A stretch of DNA of 64,000 nucleotides from Halobaculum sp. XH14 (GTDB lineage Archaea; Halobacteriota; Halobacteria; Halobacteriales; Haloferacaceae): the NCBI RefSeq assembly GCF_032116555.1, contig NZ_CP134949.1, positions 3,100,001 through 3,164,000 of the forward strand, written 5' to 3'. Position numbers and translations under genes: made by a program. Positions 34,616 through 43,679 of the stretch are shown here, piece by piece (the stretch's first letter is position 1; every line of letters begins with the position of its first letter). Below the pieces are notes generated by a model. That model ran no database searches, was not told the origin of the DNA, and saw only the letters and a program-made list of their open reading frames with translations.

Positions 34616-36022
34616 GTGGCCCACGACCGACAGATTGAACGGCGGGCCGCGGGTCGTTCCGGCGACCCCGTGGCCTCCGACCGCTCACGCGCCGGCTCGC
34701 GCGCCGTCGATCGCCGTCGGGCACTACGGATCGGTGCCGCCGCCGTCGCCGCCAGCGTCGCCGCCTCGCCGATCCCGCGCCTCGGCAGCCTGTTCGACCC
34801 CGACGGGCTGTTCGGCCCGGACGATCCGCCGCCGGCCGAACCGACCTCGAACGCCGGGACCGACCCGATCGAGACGATTCACGCCGCCGGCGTCACCGGC
34901 GAGGGGGTGCGACTCGGCGTGGCGGACCCGACGGGGTTCGACCCGGGCCGTCCGGAACTCTCCTCGGCGACCACGGCCCTGCGCGGGTTCGGGGACGACC
35001 CGGTCGCGGTGAGCGGGCCGACCCACGGGACCGCGGCGGCCGCGGCGGTCGCACGGGTCGCGCCCGCCGCCGACCTCGCGCTCGCGCGGTTCAGCCGCCC
35101 CCGCGAGTTCGCCCTCGCGGTCGAGTGGTTCCGGGACCGAGGAGTCGACGTCCTGCTCGTGCCGGTCGCGGCCCACGGCACCGCGAGCCCGGAACGGGGA
35201 CCGGTCGCTCGCGCCCTCCGGGACGCGGAGGCGGCGGGAACCGTCGTCGTCGCACCGACCGGAAACGCCGCCCGTGGCCACTGGCAGCGGCCGGTCGCTC
35301 CGGACTCGCTGCGCGAGGGGCGAGCGATCCGCGGGTTGCAGGTCCGATCCCCGTCCGGGGACGACGGGCCGACGGGGCGACTCGTCGCGTGGGTGACCCA
35401 CGACGGCCCGCCGGCTCTCGACCTCTCGCTCGCGCTCGTCCGCCGGACCGACACGGGCGACGGTCGGAACCTGATCGCGCTCTCGACCGACGCGCCGACC
35501 GGGACGGGCGAGCGGCTCGTCGCGCGGCTCGACGGCGGGGACTACCGGCTGCTGGTCCGGCCGTCCGGCGAGTCTCCCGAACCCGGCACGCTCGACACGT
35601 TCCGGCTGGAGGTGACGACGCCGACCCATCGGCTGGTCCCGACGACGCCGACCGGGAGCGTGGCGTCGCCGGCCTCGGCGGACACGGTCCTCGCCGTGGG
35701 GGCGGCCGACGGCGACGGCGCGGCGCCGTACAGCGGTCGCGGGCCGACGTCCGACGGGGGGACCGGCGTCGACCTGGTCGCGCCACCCCGGCCGTGGTCG
35801 GGGCCGGGAAAACCGGGGACGTCCGCTGCCGCGGCCCGGGCGGCCGGCGTCGCCGCGCTCGTGTGCGACGTGCTCGGTGGGAGCGAGCCGCGACGCGTGC
35901 GGGAACTCCTCGAAACGACGGCGAGCGAGGCCGGGCGCGCCGGCACCGACCTCGGGACGGGACACGGTCGGCTCGAACCGCTCCGCGCGGTGCGGAGAGC
36001 GCGCGCCCGGAACGGGTCCTGA
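34616..36022 (+). CDS. Tat-exported subtilisin-like (S8) serine protease
   Basis: A 468-residue protein with a twin-Arg signal (RRRALRIGAAAVAA, residues 33-46). The S8 catalytic residues are all placed: Asp104 (GVADPTG), His137 (GPTHGTA), oxyanion Asn217 (APTGNAA) and Ser403 (GTSAAAA). A beta-rich domain of about 110 residues (about 240-345), like those in exported halolysin relatives, is inserted between Asn and Ser. The sequence around the triad departs from the standard family motifs, so activity is likely but not certain. Start GTG 34616; a TTTTAC promoter lies about 35 nt upstream. Divergent from the surface glycoprotein. Confidence 0.82.
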   Translation: MAHDRQIERRAAGRSGDPVASDRSRAGSRAVDRRRALRIGAAAVAASVAASPIPRLGSLFDPDGLFGPDDPPPAEPTSNAGTDPIETIHAAGVTGEGVRLGVADPTGFDPGRPELSSATTALRGFGDDPVAVSGPTHGTAAAAAVARVAPAADLALARFSRPREFALAVEWFRDRGVDVLLVPVAAHGTASPERGPVARALRDAEAAGTVVVAPTGNAARGHWQRPVAPDSLREGRAIRGLQVRSPSGDDGPTGRLVAWVTHDGPPALDLSLALVRRTDTGDGRNLIALSTDAPTGTGERLVARLDGGDYRLLVRPSGESPEPGTLDTFRLEVTTPTHRLVPTTPTGSVASPASADTVLAVGAADGDGAAPYSGRGPTSDGGTGVDLVAPPRPWSGPGKPGTSAAAARAAGVAALVCDVLGGSEPRRVRELLETTASEAGRAGTDLGTGHGRLEPLRAVRRARARNGS

Positions 36023-36116
36023 CGCGGGTCTCGACGAGACGTGCTGACGCGAGCGCCGGGAGTAGTCCCGACCGTCGGTAGCAACGTTTATGCCGCGAAT
36101 ATGTGGACTGGATCGC

Positions 36117-36587
36117 ATGACGAGTAGCCGCACCTTCGCCGGAACCGCCGCCGCGGTCGGCCTCCTCTCGCTCGCTCACGCCGCGGTCACCTGGCCGGTG
36201 CCCGCGATGGTCGCGCTGTTCGGCGGCGGCGCGGTCCTCGCGTTCGTCGCCGAGGCGGTCGTCGTCGACCTCGACTGGCTGGACCACCACGTCGGCCCGA
36301 AAGTCATCGGCGTCCCCCTCTACGTCCTGCTCGGCTGGACGGGGACGATCTACGTCGCGTTCCGCGTCGCGCTCCTCGTGACGGACGGCTGGACGGCGGT
36401 CGTCGCGACCGGCCTGCTCGCCACGACCTACGACGTGCTCACCGACCACCAGGGGGTCGCGGACGGCCACTGGACGTACACCGACGACCTCCCGGGGCCT
36501 CGCTGGCGCGGCGTCCCGTGGTGGAACTTCGCCGGCTGGTTCGCCATCAGCTGTGTCACGGCGGCGGTCACCGTTCCCTTCCTCTGA
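36117..36587 (+). CDS. CruF-like/DUF422 membrane protein, 156 aa
   Basis: Four or more membrane segments and the blocks DHHVGPKVIGVPLYVLLGW, TTYDVLTDHQGVADGHWTYT and RGVPWWNFAGWF, which match the CruF/carotenoid-biosynthesis-like family (bisanhydrobacterioruberin hydratase relatives) but the protein is shorter than typical CruF (about 260 aa). ATG 36117 with TATA ACGTTTATG about 27 nt upstream. Substrate is unproven; bacterioruberin-type carotenoids are the plausible context. It precedes an ArsR-type regulator. Confidence 0.65.
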   Translation: MTSSRTFAGTAAAVGLLSLAHAAVTWPVPAMVALFGGGAVLAFVAEAVVVDLDWLDHHVGPKVIGVPLYVLLGWTGTIYVAFRVALLVTDGWTAVVATGLLATTYDVLTDHQGVADGHWTYTDDLPGPRWRGVPWWNFAGWFAISCVTAAVTVPFL

Positions 36588-36676
36588 CGGGCGGCCGCGA
36601 CCGCGTCACGGCGCGGTAAAATCCGCGTTTGATCTTCGCGCACGTTGAAGTACCGGCGGGCGTTACCGCGGGGTAG

Positions 36677-37297
36677 ATGGCATCGCCGCTGACCCGGCTC
36701 GGCGGCCGGACCGACTCCGCCGACGCCGCGCCGAGAGTGCTCCCGGTGGACGACGAGGAGACCGACGACGTGATCGAGGCGCTCGGTTCGGGGACGGCCC
36801 GCGAACTGTTCCGGGCGGTCCACGCCGACCCGGCTCCCCCCTCGGAGCTGGCCCGCCGCGTCGACACGTCCGTCCAGAACGTCCACTACCACCTTACCAA
36901 CCTGGAGGCGGCCGGCCTCGTCGAGTCGCTCGGCCGCACCTACTCGGAGAAGGGCAACGAGATGACGGTGTACGGGCCGGCGGCCGAGCCGATCGTCCTG
37001 ACCGCCGAGCCGGAACCGGACGCGCGGGGCGAACTCGACCGGCTGCTCGGCGACTGGGCCTCGGGCGTCGCGGCGCTCGGGCTCGCCAGCCTGGCCGTCC
37101 AGCTCGCCGTCGAGCGGCTGGTCGGGACCACGCCGGTCGAGCTGTTCGAGCCGGCCAGCAGGGCGGCCGGCGACCCGAACTGGGTGGTCGGCGTCGCGCT
37201 CACGGCGGCACAGCCGGGCGTCCTGTTCTTCGTCGGCGGCCTCGTCACGTTCGCGCTCGCCGCGTACCGGGACCGCGACCGGTCGCCGTCGGCGTGA
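36677..37297 (+). CDS. ArsR-type winged-helix regulator with membrane helices
   Basis: A 206-residue protein. The N-terminal wHTH (about 30-95: VIEALGSGTARELFRAVHAD, VDTSVQNVHYHLTNLEAAGL) is of the ArsR/HTH_20 type; the C-terminal half has two hydrophobic segments (ASGVAALGLASLAVQLAV and VLFFVGGLVTFALAAY), so it is membrane attached. Haloarchaea have many such proteins; the signal and target are unknown. Start ATG 36677. Downstream gene argF is convergent. Confidence 0.82.
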   Translation: MASPLTRLGGRTDSADAAPRVLPVDDEETDDVIEALGSGTARELFRAVHADPAPPSELARRVDTSVQNVHYHLTNLEAAGLVESLGRTYSEKGNEMTVYGPAAEPIVLTAEPEPDARGELDRLLGDWASGVAALGLASLAVQLAVERLVGTTPVELFEPASRAAGDPNWVVGVALTAAQPGVLFFVGGLVTFALAAYRDRDRSPSA

Positions 37298-37363
37298 CGG
37301 TCGGTCGGCTCGCGAGCAGTTCCCCCGCGAGCGACGTGCCGACAGTGGCGTCCCGCGAAAACA

Positions 37364-38305
37364 CTACGCCAGCAGTTCCACGAGCAGCGCCTTCTGGGCG
37401 TGCATCCGGTTCTCCGCCTGCTCCCAGACGAGCGTCCGGTCCGACTCCAACACGTCGTCGGTGATCTCCTCGCCCCGGTGGGCCGGAAGACAGTGCATCA
37501 CCCGCGCGTCGGTGTCGGCCAGCAGGTCCCGGTTCAACTGGTACCCCTCGAACGCGGGCAGCTTCTCCTCGCGCAGTTTCTCCTGACCCATGCTCACCCA
37601 GACGTCGGTGTAGACGACGTCCGCGTCGGCGACGGCGTCCGCGGGCGAGTCGGTCATCGTCGGCGCGGAGCCGGCCGCGGCGGCGCGCTCGATGGGGTCC
37701 TCGCCGAGGCCGTACCCCTCCGGCGTCGCGACCGTCAGGTCCACGCCCGCGACGCCACAGCCGACGGCGAACGAGCGGGCGACGTTGTTGCCGTCGCCGA
37801 CCCAGGCGACCGAGACGTCCTCGAGGTCGCCGAACGCCTCCCGGATGGTCAGCAGGTCGGCCAGCGTCTGGCACGGGTGCGCGTCGTCGGTCAGCCCGTT
37901 CACCACGGGCACGTCGGCGTACTCGGCCAGGGTTTCCAGGTCCGAGTGGTCGAACAGCCGGGCCATGATCGCGTCGACGTAGCCCGAGAGCGCCCGGGCG
38001 GTGTCCTTCAGCGGCTCGCCGTGGCCGAGCTGGATGTCGTCAGGGCCGAGGAACATCGCGTGGCCGCCGAGCTGGGTCATCCCCGTCTCGAACGACGCCC
38101 GGGTGCGCGTCGAGGGCTTCTCGAACAGCATGGCGAGCGTCGACCGCGGGAGCTGCGTCAGGTCCTTGCCGGCCTTCAGTTCGGTCGCGCGGTCGAGCAC
38201 CGCCCCTAGCTGGGTGGACGAGAGGTCGTCCACGTCGAGCAGGTCGGTCGGGAACGGGTCGTCGGTGTCGGTCGTCATCTCGGTGTCGTGGGTCGGTGTG
38301 TTCAT
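37364..38305 (-). CDS. argF: Ornithine carbamoyltransferase
   Basis: Ornithine plus carbamoyl phosphate to citrulline. The 313-residue protein has the carbamoyl-phosphate loop FEKPSTRTR, the HPCQTLADL motif and the C-terminal HCLPAHRG with the catalytic Cys. Last gene of the lysW-lysX-argC-argB-argD-lysK-argF operon; its ATG at 38305 lies 7 bp after the lysK stop. Other in-frame starts (GTG 38341, ATG 38278) give 12 more or 9 fewer residues. Confidence 0.96.
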   Translation of the reverse strand: MNTPTHDTEMTTDTDDPFPTDLLDVDDLSSTQLGAVLDRATELKAGKDLTQLPRSTLAMLFEKPSTRTRASFETGMTQLGGHAMFLGPDDIQLGHGEPLKDTARALSGYVDAIMARLFDHSDLETLAEYADVPVVNGLTDDAHPCQTLADLLTIREAFGDLEDVSVAWVGDGNNVARSFAVGCGVAGVDLTVATPEGYGLGEDPIERAAAAGSAPTMTDSPADAVADADVVYTDVWVSMGQEKLREEKLPAFEGYQLNRDLLADTDARVMHCLPAHRGEEITDDVLESDRTLVWEQAENRMHAQKALLVELLA

Positions 38306-38312
38306 CGGATGG

Positions 38313-39404
38313 TCAGTCGGCGAGGCGCTCACAGACCGCACACAGCACGTCGACCGTGCGGTCGAACTCGGCGAGCGCGAGGCGTTCGTTCGGGGCGTGA
38401 TCGAGGTCCGAGTCGCCGGGGCCGTAGGTCGCCATCGGGGCGTCCCAGGCCGCGGCGTACAGGTTCACGTCGGCGGTGCCGGTCTTGCGGAGCAGTCGCG
38501 GGTCCCCGCCCGCTCGTCGGATCGCCCCGCGGAACGCCGTCGCCACCTCGCTGCGGGGGCTGGTCATCACCGGGGGGATCGGCTCCTCCCAGTGGACGGT
38601 CCCGGCGTCGAGTTCGGCGTCGGCGCGCTCGCGCACGTCCGCCGGCTCCATCTCGGGCGGAACGCGGAACTGGACGTCCATCGTCGCCTCCATCGAGAGC
38701 CCGTCGGCCGAGAGCCCGCCGTCGAAGCGCACCGGCTTCGTCGTCACGCCCTCGAACACCGGCTCGTAGTCCGCCGCCTCGAACGCGCCCTCGACACGAT
38801 TCCACCAGTTCATCGCGTGCTCGACGGCGTTCGGGTCCGGGCGCGACGTGTGGCCGGACTCGCTCGTCGCGACGTACGTGCCGGCGAGGAAGCCGCGGTA
38901 GCCCAGCGTCACGCCGTCCCAGCCGGACGGCTCGCCGTTGACGACCGCGTCGGGTTCCTCGCGGTCCTCCACGAGGAAGCGCGCGCCCCGGGAGTCGGTC
39001 TCCTCGCCGACGACGCCGGCGAAGGAGACGCCCGTCTCGACGGCCGCGACGGCCATGGCGGCGAGGGGACCGGTGGCGTCGACGCTGCCGCGCCCCCACA
39101 GCACCGCGTCGCCGTCGGGCGAGTACTCGTCCTCCGGGTCGCGCTCGATGCGGACCGGGATGTCGCCCGGCACGGTGTCGACGTGGGAGGTCAACAGCAC
39201 GGAGTCGTCCGCTGGGGCGCGGACGTTCCCGACCCCGTCGAGGAACACCTCGCGGTCGTGTTCCGCGAAGAACGCCGCCAGGCGCTCGGCGGCCTCGGCC
39301 TCTTCGCCCGACTCCGAGGGAATCGAGACGAGGTCGTACAGCAGCCGACGTCCCCCGCTATCGAGCGCGTCGAGGTCGGTCGCGTCGTCGACGGCCGAGG
39401 CCAT
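38313..39404 (-). CDS. lysK: [LysW]-ornithine (lysine) hydrolase LysK
   Basis: Zinc-dependent M20-family amidase of 363 residues that releases ornithine from the LysW carrier. Metal and catalytic residues: TSHVDTVPGD (His and Asp), WGRGSVDATGP (bridging Asp), VGEETDSRG (Glu pair), then Asp and His downstream. Gene order and LysW place it in arginine synthesis instead of an ArgE route. ATG 39404 is 2 bp after the argD stop codon, so the genes are translationally coupled. Confidence 0.93.
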   Translation of the reverse strand: MASAVDDATDLDALDSGGRRLLYDLVSIPSESGEEAEAAERLAAFFAEHDREVFLDGVGNVRAPADDSVLLTSHVDTVPGDIPVRIERDPEDEYSPDGDAVLWGRGSVDATGPLAAMAVAAVETGVSFAGVVGEETDSRGARFLVEDREEPDAVVNGEPSGWDGVTLGYRGFLAGTYVATSESGHTSRPDPNAVEHAMNWWNRVEGAFEAADYEPVFEGVTTKPVRFDGGLSADGLSMEATMDVQFRVPPEMEPADVRERADAELDAGTVHWEEPIPPVMTSPRSEVATAFRGAIRRAGGDPRLLRKTGTADVNLYAAAWDAPMATYGPGDSDLDHAPNERLALAEFDRTVDVLCAVCERLAD

Positions 39405-39406
39405 CG

Positions 39407-40573
39407 CTACAGCACCTCCGTCAGCGCGTCCACGACCGCGTCGACGTGGTCCTCCTCGACCACCAGCGGCGGCAGGAGGCGCAACACCGACCGGCCGGCC
39501 GGGAGCGCGAGGATCCCGTGGTTCAGCGCCAGGTCCCGCAGCAGGCGGTTCGACCCGCGCTTCACCTCGATGCCGACCATCAGCCCCTGGCCGCGCACCT
39601 CGCGCACGCCCAGGTCGTGTTCGTCGACCGCAGCGGAGAGTTCCTCGTGGAGGTAGTCGCCGACGTCGGCCGCGTGGCCGGGCAGGTCCCCCTCCACGAT
39701 TCCCTCCAGCGTCGCGTTCGCGGCGGCGGCGACGACCGGGCCGCCCGAGAACGTCGAGCCGTGGTCGCCCGCCTCCTCGGCGAGCCAGTCGGCACACAGC
39801 GTCGCGCCCATCGGCAGGCCGGAGGCGAGTCCCTTCGCGGTCGTGAGCGCGTCGGGGGTGACGCCGGCGTGCTCGCACGCCCAGAACGCGCCCGTCCGCC
39901 CGAGACCCGTCTGGATCTCGTCGAACACGAGCGCCGCGCCCGCGTCCTCGGTCAGGTCGCGCGCGGTCCGCAGGTACTCGGCCGTCGCGGGGTTCACCCC
40001 GCCCTCGCCCTGCACGGGTTCGAGGAACACCGCCGCCGTCTCGTCGTCGACGGCTGCGGCCAGTTCCTTGGCGTCGCCGTAGTCGACGAACTCCACGCCG
40101 CCGGCGAGCGGTTCGAACGCGGCGCGGTACTTCCTCTTCCAGGTCAGCGCCAGCGCGCCCATCGTCCGGCCGTGGAAGCCGCGCCTGGCGGCGATTATCT
40201 TCTCCCGGCCGGTGGCCGAGCGCGCGAACTTCATCGCCGCCTCGTTCGCCTCGGTCCCGGAGTTGCAGAGCCACACCTTCCGGAGGTCGCCGGGCGCGAG
40301 CGCGCCGAGTTTCCCGTACAGTTCCGTCCGAGCCTCGACCGGGTACGAGCCCTGCACGTACAGCAGCTCGGCCGCCTGTTCCTGGACGGCCTCCACGACC
40401 GCGGGCGGGCTATGCCCGAGCGGCGTGCAGGCGTAGGAGGCGCCGAAGTCGAGGTACTCCGTGCCGTTCGTCCCCGTGAGACGGACGCCCTCGCCCGACT
40501 CGATGCCGAGCGGCTTCTCCGAGAAGACGAAGCTCTCGCCCAGTTCGTCCTCCGCGGGGTCGAGCGAACTCAC
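39407..40573 (-). CDS. argD: Acetylornithine/[LysW]-aminotransferase
   Basis: PLP-dependent class III aminotransferase of 388 residues (LysJ/ArgD type) that makes LysW-ornithine from LysW-glutamate semialdehyde. PLP Lys in TTAKGLASGLPMGA; GTEANEAAMKFAR and FDEIQTGLGRTG are the family's motifs. Its ATG overlaps the argB stop by 4 bp (40570-40573). Confidence 0.95.
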   Translation of the reverse strand: MSSLDPAEDELGESFVFSEKPLGIESGEGVRLTGTNGTEYLDFGASYACTPLGHSPPAVVEAVQEQAAELLYVQGSYPVEARTELYGKLGALAPGDLRKVWLCNSGTEANEAAMKFARSATGREKIIAARRGFHGRTMGALALTWKRKYRAAFEPLAGGVEFVDYGDAKELAAAVDDETAAVFLEPVQGEGGVNPATAEYLRTARDLTEDAGAALVFDEIQTGLGRTGAFWACEHAGVTPDALTTAKGLASGLPMGATLCADWLAEEAGDHGSTFSGGPVVAAAANATLEGIVEGDLPGHAADVGDYLHEELSAAVDEHDLGVREVRGQGLMVGIEVKRGSNRLLRDLALNHGILALPAGRSVLRLLPPLVVEEDHVDAVVDALTEVL

Positions 40574-41553
40574 TGCCCCACCCCGCGGATGTCGTCGACG
40601 CCGGCGGCGTCGGCACCGTCGTCGGCGTTCGGACCGTCGCCGTCCACGATCTCCTCGCCGCCGTCGGCGACCGTCGAGTCAGCGACGGCGGCCGCGTCGA
40701 TTCGCGTCCCCGCGCCGTCCAGCGCGGCGATGATCGGGTCCCGGACGTTCGCGTCCGAGACGTAGACGGCGGTCGCGCCGCCCTCCAGCGCCTCCTCGGC
40801 GGCCATCACCTTGCGGGTCATGAACCCCTCGGCGGCCGACTCCAGGGCCGCGAACTCGCCGGGCGTCCCGATGGCCCCGATGAGCGTGTCCGGGTCGTCG
40901 GGGTCCTCGTAGACGCCCGCAACGTCGGTCAGGACCACGAGTTCCGCGCCGAGCGCGGCCGCGACGGCCGCGGCCGCGCGGTCGGCGTCGGTGTTGACCG
41001 CCGTGTGGCTCCCGTCGTCCTCCTCGCCGAGCATCGGCGGGGAGAGCACCGGCGTGTAGCCGTCGGCGAGCAGCGAGCCGAGCAGCGCGTCGTTGACCGA
41101 CTCGATGCGGCCCGAGTGGTCGCCGCGTTTGATCTTCTTCTTGCCGTCCTCCAGCACCCGGACCGCCGACTTGCGGGGGCCGGTCAGGAGGCCACCGTCG
41201 ACGCCCGAGAGGCCGAGCGCGTCGACGCCGGCGTTCCGGAGGCCGACGACGAGGTCGGTGTTGAGCTTCCCGGGCAGGGCCATCTCGAACACCTCCATGG
41301 TGTCCTCGTCGGTGAACCGGCCGGTGACGCCGCCTGGCGTCTCGACGTACTCGGGTTCGCGCCCGAGCGCCTCGAGCTGGTCGTCCACCTCGGTCGAGCC
41401 GCCGTGGACGACGACGACCTTCCGGCCGTTGGCGACGAGGTGGGCGACGTCACCAACCGCGCCCGCCGGGTCGACCGCGCGGGCGCCGCCGAGCTTCACG
41501 ACGACGGGCGGCTCCGCGCCGCCGTCCGTGCGGAGCTCCGAGAACCCCTTCAT
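40570..41553 (-). CDS. argB: [LysW]-glutamate/aminoadipate kinase
   Basis: Amino acid kinase family (LysZ/ArgB), 327 residues, phosphorylating the LysW-bound glutamate gamma-carboxyl. VVKLGGARAVDPAG, VVVHGGSTEVDDQL and VVLTDVAGVYEDP carry the nucleotide and substrate loops. The acidic C-terminal tail (GEEIVDGDGPNADDGADAAG) is an extra. It overlaps argC by 4 bp at 41550-41553, hence translational coupling. In this cluster the carrier-protein route is indicated by lysW and lysX. Confidence 0.94.
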   Translation of the reverse strand: MKGFSELRTDGGAEPPVVVKLGGARAVDPAGAVGDVAHLVANGRKVVVVHGGSTEVDDQLEALGREPEYVETPGGVTGRFTDEDTMEVFEMALPGKLNTDLVVGLRNAGVDALGLSGVDGGLLTGPRKSAVRVLEDGKKKIKRGDHSGRIESVNDALLGSLLADGYTPVLSPPMLGEEDDGSHTAVNTDADRAAAAVAAALGAELVVLTDVAGVYEDPDDPDTLIGAIGTPGEFAALESAAEGFMTRKVMAAEEALEGGATAVYVSDANVRDPIIAALDGAGTRIDAAAVADSTVADGGEEIVDGDGPNADDGADAAGVDDIRGVGQ

Positions 41554-42620
41554 GGCGACCCCACCGGGTGGAGCCCCAGTTGATCCAGCCCTGCCGTTTC
41601 CTCCAGCCCGAGCGCGACGTTCGCGGCGTGGACCGCCTGGCCGGCCGAGCCCTTCATCATGTTGTCGATGGCGCCGAACGCCACGACGCGCTCGTTGCCG
41701 GGGTCGAGCGCGAAGCCGACCTCCGCGCGGTTCGTTCCAGCGACCGCCTTCGGCTCGGGGTAGCGGTACGTCCCGCCGCCGCCGGCGACGACGTCGACGA
41801 ACGGCTCGTCCTCGTACGCCCCGCGGTAGGCGCCCCAGAGGTCGCCCTTCGTGACGGGGCCGCCGGGGAAGGCGTGACACGTCGCCGAGGCGCCGCGGAC
41901 CATCTCGACCGCGTGGACCGTGAACGCCGTCGAGAGTCCCAGATACGCCTCCAGTTCCGCCTCGTGGCGGTGGCCGGTCGGCGCGTACGGGCGGACGACG
42001 CCCGAGCGCTCGGGGTGGGAGGACGCCTTGCCCCCGCCCGCGCCGCCCTCCGAGGAGCCGACCTTCACGTCGACGACGACCCGGTCCTCGTCCGAGACGA
42101 CGCCGGCGTCGACGAGCGGCTTCATCGCGAGGAGCGTCGCCGTCGCGTTGCAGCCGCCCGCGGCGATCAGGTCCGCGCCGGCGAGGTTCCCGCGGTTCAA
42201 CTCGGGGAGCGCGTACTCGGCGTCCGCGAGGTGTTCCGGCGCGGCGTGGCCGTCGTACCACTCGTCGTACAGCTCCGCCTCGGGCAGGCGGAAGTCCGCC
42301 GAGAGGTCGACCACGAGGTCGGCGGCGTCGCGGAACGCGTCGACGTGCTGCATGGAGACGCCGTGGGGCGTCGCCGCGAACAGCACGTCCACCGATTCGA
42401 GCTCCTCGGGCGAACTGAAGCGGAGGTCGAGCCCCCGCAGGTTCGGGTGGACGTAGCCGACGGTCTTCTTCTCGTACTCGCGGGAGGTCGCCTGGACGAC
42501 GTCGAACGCCGGGTGGCCGACGAGCAGGCGCAGCAGTTCGCCGCCGGTGAAGCCGGAGCCGCCGACGACCGCGGCGGTGAACGCCTCGCCTGCCCCCCCG
42601 CCGTCGGCGCTGGTCGTCAT
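41550..42620 (-). CDS. argC: [LysW]-glutamyl/aminoadipyl-phosphate reductase
   Basis: NADPH-dependent reductase of 356 residues (ArgC/LysY) reducing LysW-glutamyl phosphate to the semialdehyde. Nucleotide loop VVGGSGFTGGELLRLL, LPELNRGNLAGADL, the catalytic Cys in AAGGCNATATLLA and a conserved His in the C-terminal half (HAVEMVRGASATCH). Start ATG 42620, overlapping the lysX stop by 4 bp. Confidence 0.95.
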   Translation of the reverse strand: MTTSADGGGAGEAFTAAVVGGSGFTGGELLRLLVGHPAFDVVQATSREYEKKTVGYVHPNLRGLDLRFSSPEELESVDVLFAATPHGVSMQHVDAFRDAADLVVDLSADFRLPEAELYDEWYDGHAAPEHLADAEYALPELNRGNLAGADLIAAGGCNATATLLAMKPLVDAGVVSDEDRVVVDVKVGSSEGGAGGGKASSHPERSGVVRPYAPTGHRHEAELEAYLGLSTAFTVHAVEMVRGASATCHAFPGGPVTKGDLWGAYRGAYEDEPFVDVVAGGGGTYRYPEPKAVAGTNRAEVGFALDPGNERVVAFGAIDNMMKGSAGQAVHAANVALGLEETAGLDQLGLHPVGSP

Positions 42621-43507
42621 ACCGCCGCCGCCTCCGCCGCCACGTCGGCTTTGAGTTCGAGCCAGTCGACGACCGCGGCGGGCACGTCGACGTCGACGCA
42701 GCCGTCCAGCGCCTTGAACTCGACCGTGTGGTTCACCTCGTGGACGGTGTACTCGCCGCTTCCGGCCCCGCCGACCTCCATCAGGTCGACGCCGAGCAGG
42801 CCGCCGCCGACCGCGGCGCTGGCCTTCTCGACCAGTTCCGTCGCCTCCTCGTCCAGGTCGAACGCCGCCGTCTCGCCGCCCTTCGCGGCGTTCGTGAGCC
42901 AGTGGTCCGAGGTGCGCGTCATCGCGGCAACGGGCTCGCCGTCGCAGGCGAGCACGCGTACGTCGCGGCCGGGCTTCTCGACGAACTCCTGGACGTAGAA
43001 CACCTTGTGCTCGTAGTGACCGAGCGTCTCCTTGTGTTCGAGGACGGCCTCGGCCGCAGAGCGGGTGTCGATCTTCGCCATCAGGCGGCCCCACGAGCCG
43101 ATGACCGGCTTGAGGACGCAGGGGTAGCCGAACCGCTCGATGATCTCGAGGGCGGCGTCGCTCGTGAACGCCACCTCCGTCGCGGGCGTGGGGACGTCCG
43201 CGGCGTCGAGCGCGAGGCTGTTTTTCACCTTGTTCGCGCAGGTCTCGGCCGTCTCGGGCGCGTTGACGACCGGCACGCCGTAGTGCTGCAGGAACTTGGT
43301 CGCGTACAGCGAGCGCGAGGTGGCGAGACAGCGGTCGAGGACGACGTCGCAGTCGCCCACGTCGACCCCGCCGGCGGACACGCCGTGGAGGCCGAACTGG
43401 AGCGTGCGAACGTCCAGCTTCTCGACGTCGTGACCGCGGTCGCGCAGCTCCCCGAGGAGGAGCTTCTCGTCCCGGCGGATGCGGGAGTAGAGGATGCCGA
43501 TCTTCAT
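42617..43507 (-). CDS. lysX: [LysW]-glutamate ligase LysX/ArgX
   Basis: ATP-grasp ligase (RimK-like) of 296 residues that attaches glutamate through its alpha-amino group to the C-terminal Glu of LysW. Blocks: MKIGILYSRIRRDEKLLLGE, DRCLATSRS, VLKPVIGSWGRLMAK (ATP loop) and GVDLMEVGG...VHEVNHTVEFK (metal-binding Glu/Asn). Substrate preference between glutamate and 2-aminoadipate is decided by a short motif that I have not assigned, but with argG, argH and argF beside it glutamate is the likely one. ATG 43507 is 1 bp after the lysW stop. Confidence 0.93.
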   Translation of the reverse strand: MKIGILYSRIRRDEKLLLGELRDRGHDVEKLDVRTLQFGLHGVSAGGVDVGDCDVVLDRCLATSRSLYATKFLQHYGVPVVNAPETAETCANKVKNSLALDAADVPTPATEVAFTSDAALEIIERFGYPCVLKPVIGSWGRLMAKIDTRSAAEAVLEHKETLGHYEHKVFYVQEFVEKPGRDVRVLACDGEPVAAMTRTSDHWLTNAAKGGETAAFDLDEEATELVEKASAAVGGGLLGVDLMEVGGAGSGEYTVHEVNHTVEFKALDGCVDVDVPAAVVDWLELKADVAAEAAAV

Positions 43508-43508
43508 C

Positions 43509-43679
43509 TCACTCCCCCCAGTCCTCTTGGAGCTCCGGGGCTCGCTCGAGGACCGGCGGGGAGACGTCGACGACCTCCAGTTCCGCACCGCACGTGCCAC
43601 AGTCGAGTATCTCTCCGATCTCCAGGTCGTCGTGCAGGGCCACGGTGGACCCGCACTCGGGGCAATCTGCTTCCGTCAT
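43509..43679 (-). CDS. lysW: LysW amino-group carrier protein
   Basis: A 56-residue acidic carrier protein: CPECG (C6, C9) and CGTCG (C27, C30) form a zinc ribbon and the protein ends QEDWGE, the EDWGE sequence whose terminal Glu is the attachment site. It protects the amino group and delivers the substrate to ArgB, ArgC, ArgD and LysK by its acidic surface. The start is ATG 43679. TATA-like GATTAAAGG lies about 30 nt upstream on the minus strand, and a TCGATT/AATCGA inverted repeat directly before that. First gene of the seven-gene operon. Confidence 0.97.
   Translation of the reverse strand: MTEADCPECGSTVALHDDLEIGEILDCGTCGAELEVVDVSPPVLERAPELQEDWGE

Noticed and set aside
38001-39656. Long plus-strand frame opposite argF/lysK/argD
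   Set aside because: It is a shadow: the arginine operon is complete and in frame on the minus strand.
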